Of a DNA stretch of 36,349 bases, positions 6,928-14,332 are shown piece by piece (positions within the stretch are counted from its first letter, which is position 1; each line of letters starts with the position of its first letter). The notes under the pieces were generated by a model, which was not told the origin of the DNA, searched no databases, and was given only the letters and a program-made list of their open reading frames with translations. A program made the translations under genes and the position numbers. The stretch comes from a virus, in the IMG/VR virus record IMGVR_UViG_3300005099_000012, positions 1-36,349 of that record; one strand, 5' to 3'.

Positions 6928-7539
6928 ATGATAAATTGGAAAATTCCAGATTATTTAAAAAGAAAAATAAGAATACAAGATATACTAAAAAACTTATTTG
7001 GTCACTGTGATTGTGGTGAAAGACTAAAACAATGTGAAAAAGACAAAGCATATTGTGCAAAACGAATTAAATCTCTATCAAAAACTTTAACACATTCAAT
7101 TATTTTACCGGAAGTTACAGATCACAGAAAATATGTAAAGGAAATTAAACCTTGGAAAATCATAAGGAAATTAGGAAATTTCGATTTGGTAACTGCTGAT
7201 GAAATCTATTATGCACTACCTGTAAATTCTTGGATAAAAATTCTAAAATCTATTCAGCCTCAAGTTGAAAAGGTATTAGAAAAATGGCGAAGAGATATAT
7301 CTGACTGTGATGATTTTGCGTTAGTAACAGCATCTACCGTGGCAGCGTCATTTGCCTATGACCCTTTTGAAAGACAAGTAGCATTTGCTATTGCATGGTC
7401 AAACACTCATGCTTATGATCTATTCATAACAACAGAAGGCACTTGTGAAATCTACGAGCCTCAATCTAATGCTGTTGTTGGACGATTAGGTAAAACTTCA
7501 GGTATCTACGAAACAAAAAAGATTTGGTTTATGGGATAA
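6928..7539 (+). CDS. Putative papain/transglutaminase-fold protein
   Basis: From ATG 6928 the product has 203 residues; a TTG at 6901 in the same frame would add nine. The C-terminal half has the ordered triad expected of a thiol-peptidase or transglutaminase-like fold: DCDDFAL with Cys127, SNTHAYDLF with His161, and IYEPQS with Glu177. DCDDFA-H-EPQ resembles phage and lectin-associated (MOA C-domain-like) cysteine proteases. The N-terminal half has CDCGERLKQC with further cysteines, maybe a metal site. Possible roles are peptide cleavage or cross-linking of host surface or viral proteins. The neighbouring gene encodes a shorter protein with the same C/H/EPQ order. There is no signal peptide. 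Confidence 0.6.
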   Translation: MINWKIPDYLKRKIRIQDILKNLFGHCDCGERLKQCEKDKAYCAKRIKSLSKTLTHSIILPEVTDHRKYVKEIKPWKIIRKLGNFDLVTADEIYYALPVNSWIKILKSIQPQVEKVLEKWRRDISDCDDFALVTASTVAASFAYDPFERQVAFAIAWSNTHAYDLFITTEGTCEIYEPQSNAVVGRLGKTSGIYETKKIWFMG

Positions 7540-7552
7540 TAATATATTTAAA

Positions 7553-7900
7553 ATGCAAATTTATAAATTTATCATTTTAGGTTTAGTTCTAAGTGTTACT
7601 CTCACACAGTTTCTTTCAATAGACAATACTAATGAACATTCCTATATCAATGACACCTATGTATGCTATGACTTCTGTCGAGATTTGATTTTCTCTGCAT
7701 CAAAATATCATATATATCTTGATTATATTTATGTACCTAAAAGAAATCACATGATGACAGGATTATATAATCCAGTCAATCAGTCAATCTTAATTATTGA
7801 ACCTCAAAATGATAATATTGTAAGTAGTGTTCCTGTAAATAATAATGAGTATATTAGAATACCAGTATGGAATAATAAATTTTACTATTTTAATCTATGA
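7553..7900 (+). CDS. Small exported or anchored papain-like-fold protein
   Basis: This is a 115-residue protein with an N-terminal hydrophobic segment (FIILGLVLSVTLTQFLS, about residues 6-22) that looks like a signal peptide or anchor. The remainder shows VCYDFC (Cys38), NHMMTG (His66) and IIEPQND (Glu83), the same Cys-His-Glu-Pro-Gln order as the larger preceding protein. It may therefore be a minimal secreted relative. The compact size leaves doubt about catalysis. It sits just upstream of the PCNA promoter region. A role at the cell surface, in exit or in superinfection control, is only a hypothesis. Confidence 0.55.
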   Translation: MQIYKFIILGLVLSVTLTQFLSIDNTNEHSYINDTYVCYDFCRDLIFSASKYHIYLDYIYVPKRNHMMTGLYNPVNQSILIIEPQNDNIVSSVPVNNNEYIRIPVWNNKFYYFNL

Positions 7901-7910
7901 TACTATTAAT

Positions 7911-7952
7911 AAATTGCACCAGACGCACATATCCTTGCTACAACAAAATTTT
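7911..7952 (+). promoter_or_regulatory. Intergenic AGACGC element, copy 2 (upstream of PCNA)
   Basis: AGACGC at 7921-7926 is followed by 14 bases and CAACAAAATTTT. An inverted partner, GCGTCTATGATT, begins at 7994, 67 bases beyond the first motif. The gap leads to the PCNA start at 8029, with GGAGG upstream of it. It is likely a promoter or operator region for PCNA. Confidence 0.6.
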
Positions 7953-8028
7953 CTTCATAAGATAATAATAAAGTATTACCAACTAAAAATATTGCGTCTA
8001 TGATTGAATATGGAGGAGTTTTGATAAC

Positions 8029-8769
8029 ATGATTGAAATTGAATTGGAAAATAAAATATTTAGAGATATGTTGGAAGCTATATATGCTATAAGAGATGAA
8101 GCGGCATTGAATTTTACTGATGGCGCTATATATTCAAGAGTTACTGATTATGGAAATGTGGTATTAGTAGAAGCTACTATACCAAATGATTTATTTAGTG
8201 GTTTATCTTCAGATGAGAATAGAGAAGTGGGTCTAAATATTGAAGACTTATTAATCTATACTAGGTTAGGTCCTTCAGCAGATGATATTAAAATCATGAT
8301 TGGCGATAAATTCAGAATGAAGACTGGTAATTACGAGATAGAAATGGATATTTTTGAAACTTCATACCTTAAAAGTAAAGCTAAAATTCCCGATGAATTT
8401 GAATGTAAATGTAATGTAAATATAAATGAAATTAGAAAGATTGCTCGTGCTGCCAGTCAAATCCAAAATGATGTATTGGTGTTTGAACTCAACAACACTC
8501 ATGAATTACTAACTATTTCTTCTGAAGGCGATAATGAAACTATCAGAGTTGATATACCAGTTAAAGATAAATCTAATGTAGATGTTTTTAATAAGTTAAA
8601 ATCAGCCTACTCTGTTGATTACATGCTTAAAATCATTAATGCTCTATACAATATCGGTATTTATGAAGTAAGTGTTGCATTTAAAGATGATTTCCCTATA
8701 AAAATGTCATGTCCTCTTCATGAACAAGGCAGCCTTACGTACTATATAGCGCCTCGTATTATTGACTAG
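8029..8769 (+). CDS. pcn: DNA polymerase sliding clamp (PCNA)
   Basis: The ring-shaped clamp holds replicative polymerase and other enzymes on DNA. At 246 residues it is the normal archaeal length. Typical features are the N-terminal FRDMLEAIYAIRDEAALNFT, the inter-domain stretch near residues 115-135, and the C-terminal VSVAFKDDFPIKMSC followed by LTYYIAPRI, where clamp clients normally dock. A virus with its own PCNA probably has an archaeal-type replication machinery encoded nearby or uses host polymerase. It is flanked on both sides by the AGACGC regulatory elements, which suggests separate control from its neighbours. A GGAGG ribosome site lies about 12 bases ahead of the ATG. Confidence 0.93.
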   Translation: MIEIELENKIFRDMLEAIYAIRDEAALNFTDGAIYSRVTDYGNVVLVEATIPNDLFSGLSSDENREVGLNIEDLLIYTRLGPSADDIKIMIGDKFRMKTGNYEIEMDIFETSYLKSKAKIPDEFECKCNVNINEIRKIARAASQIQNDVLVFELNNTHELLTISSEGDNETIRVDIPVKDKSNVDVFNKLKSAYSVDYMLKIINALYNIGIYEVSVAFKDDFPIKMSCPLHEQGSLTYYIAPRIID

Positions 8770-8772
8770 TTC

Positions 8773-8818
8773 AAAATTTTGTGTGAGACGCAAATAGAAG
8801 GCGCTCATTAAAATTTTT
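8773..8818 (+). promoter_or_regulatory. Intergenic AGACGC element, copy 3 (downstream of PCNA)
   Basis: AAAATTTTGTGTG precedes AGACGC at 8786-8791. Exactly 14 bases follow, then CATTAAAATTTTT. An inverted GCGTCTAT lies at 8860-8867, 68 bases beyond the motif. ATGCGATTTTATA follows at 8887-8899 and is also found near copy 4. Confidence 0.6.
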
Positions 8819-8886
8819 ATGGTTAACGTATATAAAACTATTACCTTTATTATTTTATTGCGTCTATCATTAAATTTGTGCATCTG

Positions 8887-9151
8887 ATGCGATTTTATAG
8901 GCAGTTGTTAAGAAAAACGATTTGTCCTGACTGTGGAAGATACATACAAGAAAGAATATTATACCGGTGGAGTGATTTTGCAATGTTCATATTGTGGATT
9001 CTATCAAATGCTTCCTATAAGTCGCAAGAAACAAATACCATCTAAAAGAAGAGAGTGTACACTAAGTAGTAAAAGCTATAAAAGAAATGCGTGTAGACTG
9101 ATTCAAAAATTCAGTGTAGTTGTTTGTCTACACGCTTTAAAATATATTTAA
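8887..9151 (+). pseudogene. Zinc-ribbon gene apparently broken by a frame change
   Basis: From ATG 8887 one frame encodes ICPDCGRYIQE and then loses sense. One base over, the frame from about 8933 encodes YYTGGVILQCSYCGFYQML. Joined, they give a knuckle-hairpin-knuckle ribbon like the one at 6003-6131. A single-base change between about 8936 and 8960 would restore it. The cause may be mutation, assembly error or recoding; the sequence alone cannot tell. The second frame runs on to a stop at 9151, through the hairpin at 9089-9135. The gene's true end, its promoter and whether it works are uncertain. Confidence 0.5.
9089..9135. terminator. Hairpin between converging gene blocks
   Basis: A perfect 10-bp inverted repeat (GCGTGTAGAC at 9089-9098, GTCTACACGC at 9126-9135) has a 27-base loop and is followed by TTTAAAATATATTTAATT. 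It sits where the + strand block meets the - strand block and could stop transcription from both sides. Confidence 0.65.
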
Positions 9152-9152
9152 T

Positions 9153-11936
9153 TTATTCTATTATATTTAAATTACTTCTATAATATATGGTAAAATCATC
9201 TCCATCGCTTATCGTAGTGCAATCCACTGTTCCATTAGTTACATCCACACTTGGTACATCTATATCTGCATTATTCTTCTTTACTTTATAAACATCACCA
9301 CTGGAATATATTGGATTGGAAAGACCAAGCTTATCAGAAATACCAACAGAGACTGTAATATTTGTATTGCTTTCAGAATAGTAAGTCACTTTGGTTACGG
9401 TAGCAAATGCCTTACTGCCATAAATATCGGTGTGACCACCTGCAGCTATTTCGGTATTCGGTACCGTAAGCGTTTCTGATATGCTAATACCTCTTGCATC
9501 TATACCTCTAATCACTATGTCACCACCGTCAGGTGTTTGAGGATTCCCGCTATCTGTGTTAGTTATCCTTATCATTACATTCCTCGGAACGTCTGGGTTA
9601 GTTGTGTCTGTGTGGTCTGCTCCATCTGGTGTTATAGCTGCATGAACATAATCTACATCTTCAGCAAGAATATCCATAAAGAGGTCGGAATGGTATTCAT
9701 ACATATTTTTTACCGGTCCATCACTATTCCGTTGTAGAGCATTTACCAAATTATTACGCACAGTTGAACCGGCATCATACCATAATGAAATTCCATAATT
9801 TTGATGATAATTTACTGAATCCTCTTTATAACATAGATTTCCTAATATTACATTACGCTTCGCGCTCCATGTTGTAATTCCACCAATCCATCCTTCGTTT
9901 GCTTTGTTATTATCCACACAAATATTTTCAGTGACGACATTTTTTTCACTTTCAGGACGCAAATATATTCCACTGTATTTACAATTTTTCACAATATTGT
10001 AGCTAATAACATTATATTTAGAAGAACTTATTCCAGCACCTAAGTCTATGCCATTTACTGGAGCTTTGTAAACATAGTTACCAAGAATTGTATTCCGATC
10101 ACCAATATTTAGACCACATTCAATGAATTTATTGCCGATTATAACGCTGTCATAAGCAAGTGTTCCACCAAGCCCATCTGAATAGAACACATTACCAACT
10201 ATTCTAACATTTTGAGGATTTGCTATACCACAGTGTCCATTTTTGTAAAAAACACAATTAATAACACTTACTTGACCATTGTTCCATAACATCAAGCCAT
10301 CATGGTCATTTTCTATGAAGAAGCAATTTGATACGGTGACATCGCTTGCACATGATATCACTAAGCCATTTGCCCAGCTTCCTTTACCATTTTTGTAGAA
10401 CACACAGTTTGTTATACCCACATAACGAAGTTCGGATGATTCTATATGCACTGCACCTCTATTATTCTCGAAATGACAGTTATCAATAATTACATTCTTA
10501 CCTTTTATATGCTCAATACATATGCTCGAACTCCATTCATTTCGACCACAATTGATAACTTTACAGTTGGTTATCTTTACACCATTTACGATATTGTCTT
10601 GCATAGTAATACCCGCATGCACTGCATTCTTTATAGTACACGAATCGATTTCTAAGTTTTGGATTTCAGGAACCTGATAGCCAGCTGAAACAGAGATACC
10701 ATGGTATCCTTTTTCAATAAACAGTCTTTGCAGTAATATATTGTATTTTACAAACCATGTCTGCGCTATCTCAATTAAGGTACCATGAGAATTTATTATT
10801 GATAAATTCTTGAGAGTGATATACGACCTATTAATAATAATCGAGTAAGAGCCTCCCTGAAAGTCTATAATAGAAACTCCACCTTCTGCTGGCAATCCTT
10901 CTAATGTCAAGAAAGTTTTATCAAGATTCAAGTCATCTCCAAGTTTATAATGACCACCGAGTAATACTATTCTTATTCGTCCGTAATCGTAAGTTACGCT
11001 AAGGGATTCCCCGGATACTATTGAAGTTGTTAATGGAATAGGTTTTATCCTACCTTGTGTTACATCGAGTTCATAATCTTCATTTAATGTGTATGTCACA
11101 CCGTTATTCTTAACTATTTCAGATTTCTCATGTATGAATGGCTCGGACAATGCGCACCAGTTGTTTAATACTAAGAAATCTACTCTAAATGTGTAGTTAT
11201 TTGATGATGTTGTCACGTATATCTCTATGTTTGTAAAGTTTGCCAACGAAAAGCTGCCACCATGCCATCCTGGGCAAGTTAAATCAAATTCTATATGCTC
11301 CCAATCATCGCTACGTAAATATGTATCCCATGAATAATAATTTCCGCTCCCATCAGAGAGTTTTAACGTAATTTGCTTTCCTGCACCTGCTTTTATGTAA
11401 AATTCCACAACCGTATACGCACTCCAATCGAAATTACCTGTTAGCTTAACTCCGGGATTGTCAGTTGTACCACCTACAATTTTTAATGATGCTGTACCTT
11501 CTTTTTTATCTGATGTATCTTGCGATAATGTTTCATCCCCGCGTAATGCTGTCCAGCCATTTCCAATCGGGTCATCCATGTCATCAAACGTACTAAATTT
11601 CGGTATTATAGTATCAGTCTTAGTTTTAACTCCCGCAGCTATAGCATTTTCTATTACACGCACATCATCAACATCAGCTTCACCCACTGCTATTATATGT
11701 CCTTCTTTATCTCTCGCATATATTTTTTCATCATCTTTATATACAACAGCCGAATATGATCCTATATATTTCATATCTCCAAAATATTCCAATTCATCAT
11801 TTATATCATCTATTAAATATTCAAGACCTTCTACCTCGTCTTGTAAATTAGGATAAAGAGCACGAGTTAATCGTACCGCATTAGCCCAAATTCTTTCTAA
11901 TGCAGGATAACTATATGAAGATTGATTGTCTCCCAT
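9153..11936 (-). CDS. Tailspike-like protein with right-handed beta-helix
   Basis: The 927-residue protein has a short helical N terminus (about 1-100) that may attach to the tail, then a jelly-roll/CBM-like domain (about 110-265, including EGTASLKIVGG and VEFYIKAG). A long beta-helix follows (about 330-720) with many Asn-rich rungs such as VIDNCHFENNRG, VTNCVFYKNG-type turns and NVFYSDG. This is the fold of pectate-lyase-like and NosD-like spikes that bind or cut polysaccharide. The C-terminal 200 residues look like beta-sandwich domains. As the last gene of the tail block it fits a receptor-binding depolymerase of the host surface glycan. Catalytic residues cannot be named by eye. Confidence 0.8.
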   Translation of the reverse strand: MGDNQSSYSYPALERIWANAVRLTRALYPNLQDEVEGLEYLIDDINDELEYFGDMKYIGSYSAVVYKDDEKIYARDKEGHIIAVGEADVDDVRVIENAIAAGVKTKTDTIIPKFSTFDDMDDPIGNGWTALRGDETLSQDTSDKKEGTASLKIVGGTTDNPGVKLTGNFDWSAYTVVEFYIKAGAGKQITLKLSDGSGNYYSWDTYLRSDDWEHIEFDLTCPGWHGGSFSLANFTNIEIYVTTSSNNYTFRVDFLVLNNWCALSEPFIHEKSEIVKNNGVTYTLNEDYELDVTQGRIKPIPLTTSIVSGESLSVTYDYGRIRIVLLGGHYKLGDDLNLDKTFLTLEGLPAEGGVSIIDFQGGSYSIIINRSYITLKNLSIINSHGTLIEIAQTWFVKYNILLQRLFIEKGYHGISVSAGYQVPEIQNLEIDSCTIKNAVHAGITMQDNIVNGVKITNCKVINCGRNEWSSSICIEHIKGKNVIIDNCHFENNRGAVHIESSELRYVGITNCVFYKNGKGSWANGLVISCASDVTVSNCFFIENDHDGLMLWNNGQVSVINCVFYKNGHCGIANPQNVRIVGNVFYSDGLGGTLAYDSVIIGNKFIECGLNIGDRNTILGNYVYKAPVNGIDLGAGISSSKYNVISYNIVKNCKYSGIYLRPESEKNVVTENICVDNNKANEGWIGGITTWSAKRNVILGNLCYKEDSVNYHQNYGISLWYDAGSTVRNNLVNALQRNSDGPVKNMYEYHSDLFMDILAEDVDYVHAAITPDGADHTDTTNPDVPRNVMIRITNTDSGNPQTPDGGDIVIRGIDARGISISETLTVPNTEIAAGGHTDIYGSKAFATVTKVTYYSESNTNITVSVGISDKLGLSNPIYSSGDVYKVKKNNADIDVPSVDVTNGTVDCTTISDGDDFTIYYRSNLNIIE

Positions 11937-12152
11937 TTACTTATATTCTAATACTATTGTAGTTGATGATATATTACTACAATTTGAAATTTTTAATTGT
12001 ATACCATTAGTTGTCTCTATTACATGATTGAAGCTTTCATTGTATTTATAACCACCTGCACTACCTAAACTATAAGTCTTTTCATAAGTCCATCCATTTG
12101 CATCATCAATACTTACTTTTATATAACCACTTGAATTTGAAGTTAGTATCAT
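11937..12152 (-). CDS. C-terminal fibre domain in a separate frame
   Basis: This is a 71-residue beta-rich frame (SSGYIKVSIDDANGWTYEKT, then SFNHVIETTNGIQLKISNCS). It begins inside the 3' end of the upstream fibre gene, and its ATG has no ribosome site. The residues just before the overlap in the fibre protein (FNTTVTLTETY) read smoothly into this frame, whereas the fibre's own last residues (FKFKWLYKSKY) look like out-of-frame sequence. The natural product is probably a fusion with the upstream fibre through a frame change. It could instead be a separate small protein. Confidence 0.5.
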   Translation of the reverse strand: MILTSNSSGYIKVSIDDANGWTYEKTYSLGSAGGYKYNESFNHVIETTNGIQLKISNCSNISSTTIVLEYK

Positions 12153-13236
12153 AAGTTTCTGTAAGTGTTACTGTTGTATTGAATTGATACATTGTTGATA
12201 CTGTACCTGCACCTAATAAATATTTATCGCTTGATGATGGATTTTCAAGATGGAATGGAAGTAATCTATGCATACTTGGATTAATTCGTTCTGCACTTAT
12301 TTCAGTAAAGTATCCTTTTACAGCATATAATTCTTTCCATCTGTTACCCGATTCCCCTAAGGAAAGAGAATTATCTTGTATAGGCACAAGATTAGCATCA
12401 CCTATCCTTACCCAGCTTTTATCATATCCTCCCCATATCCAAATTCTTGTCCTTAAATTTCCTTTTCCATCTCGCGTTAGGAGGAAAATATCACTTGCAA
12501 ACTGAGGAGCATTTTCATCATATAATTCAATCGCACTCCCCTTCGTAGTTTGGAAATTACCACTATATAAAAACAATCCATCACTATCTACAATCACATC
12601 ACCCTGAATCTGAATTGATCCATTTATAGATGTGATCACATCAGTTTTTAACGATGTACTAAATATCCCTTCCGTCCCATAAATCCCCTTCCATCTATAA
12701 CTACTATTACCTAAATCTTGATAATTATCATCATAAGGTAATACATTAGATTCTCTAAATTTAATATCTACAAAATCAGCTTTACCGGGTATTTCAATAC
12801 GAGTAGATGCAGGACTATCATCACCAGGTGTACTAATTAGTATTTTACCGGGAAGACTTGAATTACATGAATACAATCTTATGGAAGGTGCATATATATC
12901 AAAATCAGAATATAACCACAACCCTACACTACTATTACCATATAATCGTGAATCTATTTGTAATGGTTTTTGACAAGTGAGCATAGCTTCTGTCATTGTA
13001 TCAATAGTATCAGTCTTTATTCCACTATTGCATTGCAGTTCGCCTGTCATTGGCTGTGAACCATCTCTCGATAATTTTATATTACTCAGATTACAAATAT
13101 CTGTTGTGTTTGCATTTATTAAAGTTTGATGATATGATATGTTACCTTCATTTGTTATGATATGGTCTCTTATAGCATTCATTCTTGCTGCATTAATAAC
13201 CGTTACATAATCCTTCCAAATCTCCAATTCAGCCAT
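12106..13236 (-). CDS. Tail fibre-like protein with repeated structural motifs
   Basis: The 376-residue protein has two copies of a phage-fibre signature: YQDLGNSSYRWKGIYGTEG (about 172-190) and NSLSLGESGNRWKELYAVKG (about 289-308). In such fibres, LG-S-RWK-LY repeats precede registration or chaperone-like segments. The N-terminal 60 residues resemble an attachment helix (EIWKDYVTVINAARMNAIRD). The C terminus probably continues in another frame at 11937-12152. It lies between the baseplate hub and tailspike genes, where host-contact fibres are expected. It ends before any complete chaperone domain. Confidence 0.72.
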   Translation of the reverse strand: MAELEIWKDYVTVINAARMNAIRDHIITNEGNISYHQTLINANTTDICNLSNIKLSRDGSQPMTGELQCNSGIKTDTIDTMTEAMLTCQKPLQIDSRLYGNSSVGLWLYSDFDIYAPSIRLYSCNSSLPGKILISTPGDDSPASTRIEIPGKADFVDIKFRESNVLPYDDNYQDLGNSSYRWKGIYGTEGIFSTSLKTDVITSINGSIQIQGDVIVDSDGLFLYSGNFQTTKGSAIELYDENAPQFASDIFLLTRDGKGNLRTRIWIWGGYDKSWVRIGDANLVPIQDNSLSLGESGNRWKELYAVKGYFTEISAERINPSMHRLLPFHLENPSSSDKYLLGAGTVSTMYQFNTTVTLTETYDTNFKFKWLYKSKY

Positions 13237-13237
13237 T

Positions 13238-14332
13238 TTATTTTAAACTCCTAAATATTGTACTTAAAGATTTATAACTTCTACCTAAATATAAAGTAGT
13301 ATATAAACCATTTTCATCTAAAGTGTATCTTAATGATTTTAATTCTAAAATTTTATTAATACCGGGTAGATTAACTCTAACTTTACCGAATACAGGATAG
13401 ACTAAATCAGCAAGTGTAATTTCTATTGCATCTGTTAATTCATTTCTTGTTTTTAGTTCTTGTTCTGCCCTTTGTCTTGCATCCCATTCAGTTAAAACCG
13501 TATCATCTTCTATATATATCTCTTTATTAGAAGTGACCATTTCATCTACCGCCTCACCTATTATATATATATCATTACCAGCACTGTCTTCTCCTATTTT
13601 AGCACCTCGTACATGACATCTTCTATAACTATCTTCTTGTGATGTTTCTACACTAATATTTGTAATTTTTGAATTTTTATCAATTGTGTATTTTATTTCA
13701 TCACTTTTATCTTCAATTACTAATGTATTACCATTAAGATATAACATACATTTATCACCAAGAATTCTATATAAACAATCTAAAAGCGATAATTCCCAAT
13801 ATTTGAAACTTAAATCTACAATATCAACATCATTTGAAGATTTGTTTGTTATGTCCATACCTGTTAGACTTATGAATTGCTGTATTACTTCAGAAAGAGT
13901 ACCATGATACTTCTGTTGGTCTCCTTCTTTTAAATACCGATGTGCTAATTCATCAAATCGTGATATACATTCTAATTCTGAGATTATATTGCCTTTGCCT
14001 ATTATTGCTTTTTGTGTTTCACTTTTTATTTTACCCATAAATACTACTTTTTTTAATCCTTTACCAAGATGGATACTAACATCCGAATCTATAAGTAACT
14101 GTCCATTATGTACAATAGTAATTATAGCACTGTCATCAGTAAAAGGCTGGTTAAGAATTATCTCTCCACTAACCAAAGGGAAAAAATATGTAAACCATCC
14201 ATCAGGTGTTGTTATTTGTGCAACTCCTTTTATATCAGAAGAGGAAACAGTTGGTAAATAATATGAAATATCACCACATATCGTATAACCACAAATTGCT
14301 ATTCCACATATCGCTCGTGTTCTTTTTCTCAT
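13238..14332 (-). CDS. Baseplate hub / tail-associated (Tal or XkdQ-like) protein
   Basis: The 364-residue protein lies straight after the two Dit-like genes, the usual place of the tail hub. Supporting features are an OB-like beta-rich N-terminal region (FFPLVSGEIILNQPFTDDSA and VVFMGKIKSE), a central helical part with FDELAHRYLKEGD and TLSEVIQQFISLTGMD, and a C-terminal end with LRYTLDENGLYTTLYLG, a pattern common at the end of XkdQ/gp27-like hubs. The hub forms the tip that opens the channel and carries fibres. The first residues hold three ICG repeats (AICGIAICGYTICG), unusual for this family. The start overlaps the upstream gene by four bases. Confidence 0.65.
   Translation of the reverse strand: MRKRTRAICGIAICGYTICGDISYYLPTVSSSDIKGVAQITTPDGWFTYFFPLVSGEIILNQPFTDDSAIITIVHNGQLLIDSDVSIHLGKGLKKVVFMGKIKSETQKAIIGKGNIISELECISRFDELAHRYLKEGDQQKYHGTLSEVIQQFISLTGMDITNKSSNDVDIVDLSFKYWELSLLDCLYRILGDKCMLYLNGNTLVIEDKSDEIKYTIDKNSKITNISVETSQEDSYRRCHVRGAKIGEDSAGNDIYIIGEAVDEMVTSNKEIYIEDDTVLTEWDARQRAEQELKTRNELTDAIEITLADLVYPVFGKVRVNLPGINKILELKSLRYTLDENGLYTTLYLGRSYKSLSTIFRSLK

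Noticed and set aside
8933-9151. The GTG-started 72-residue frame as a complete gene
   Set aside because: It keeps only one zinc knuckle, and its partner is in the neighbouring frame; its C terminus runs through the terminator hairpin.
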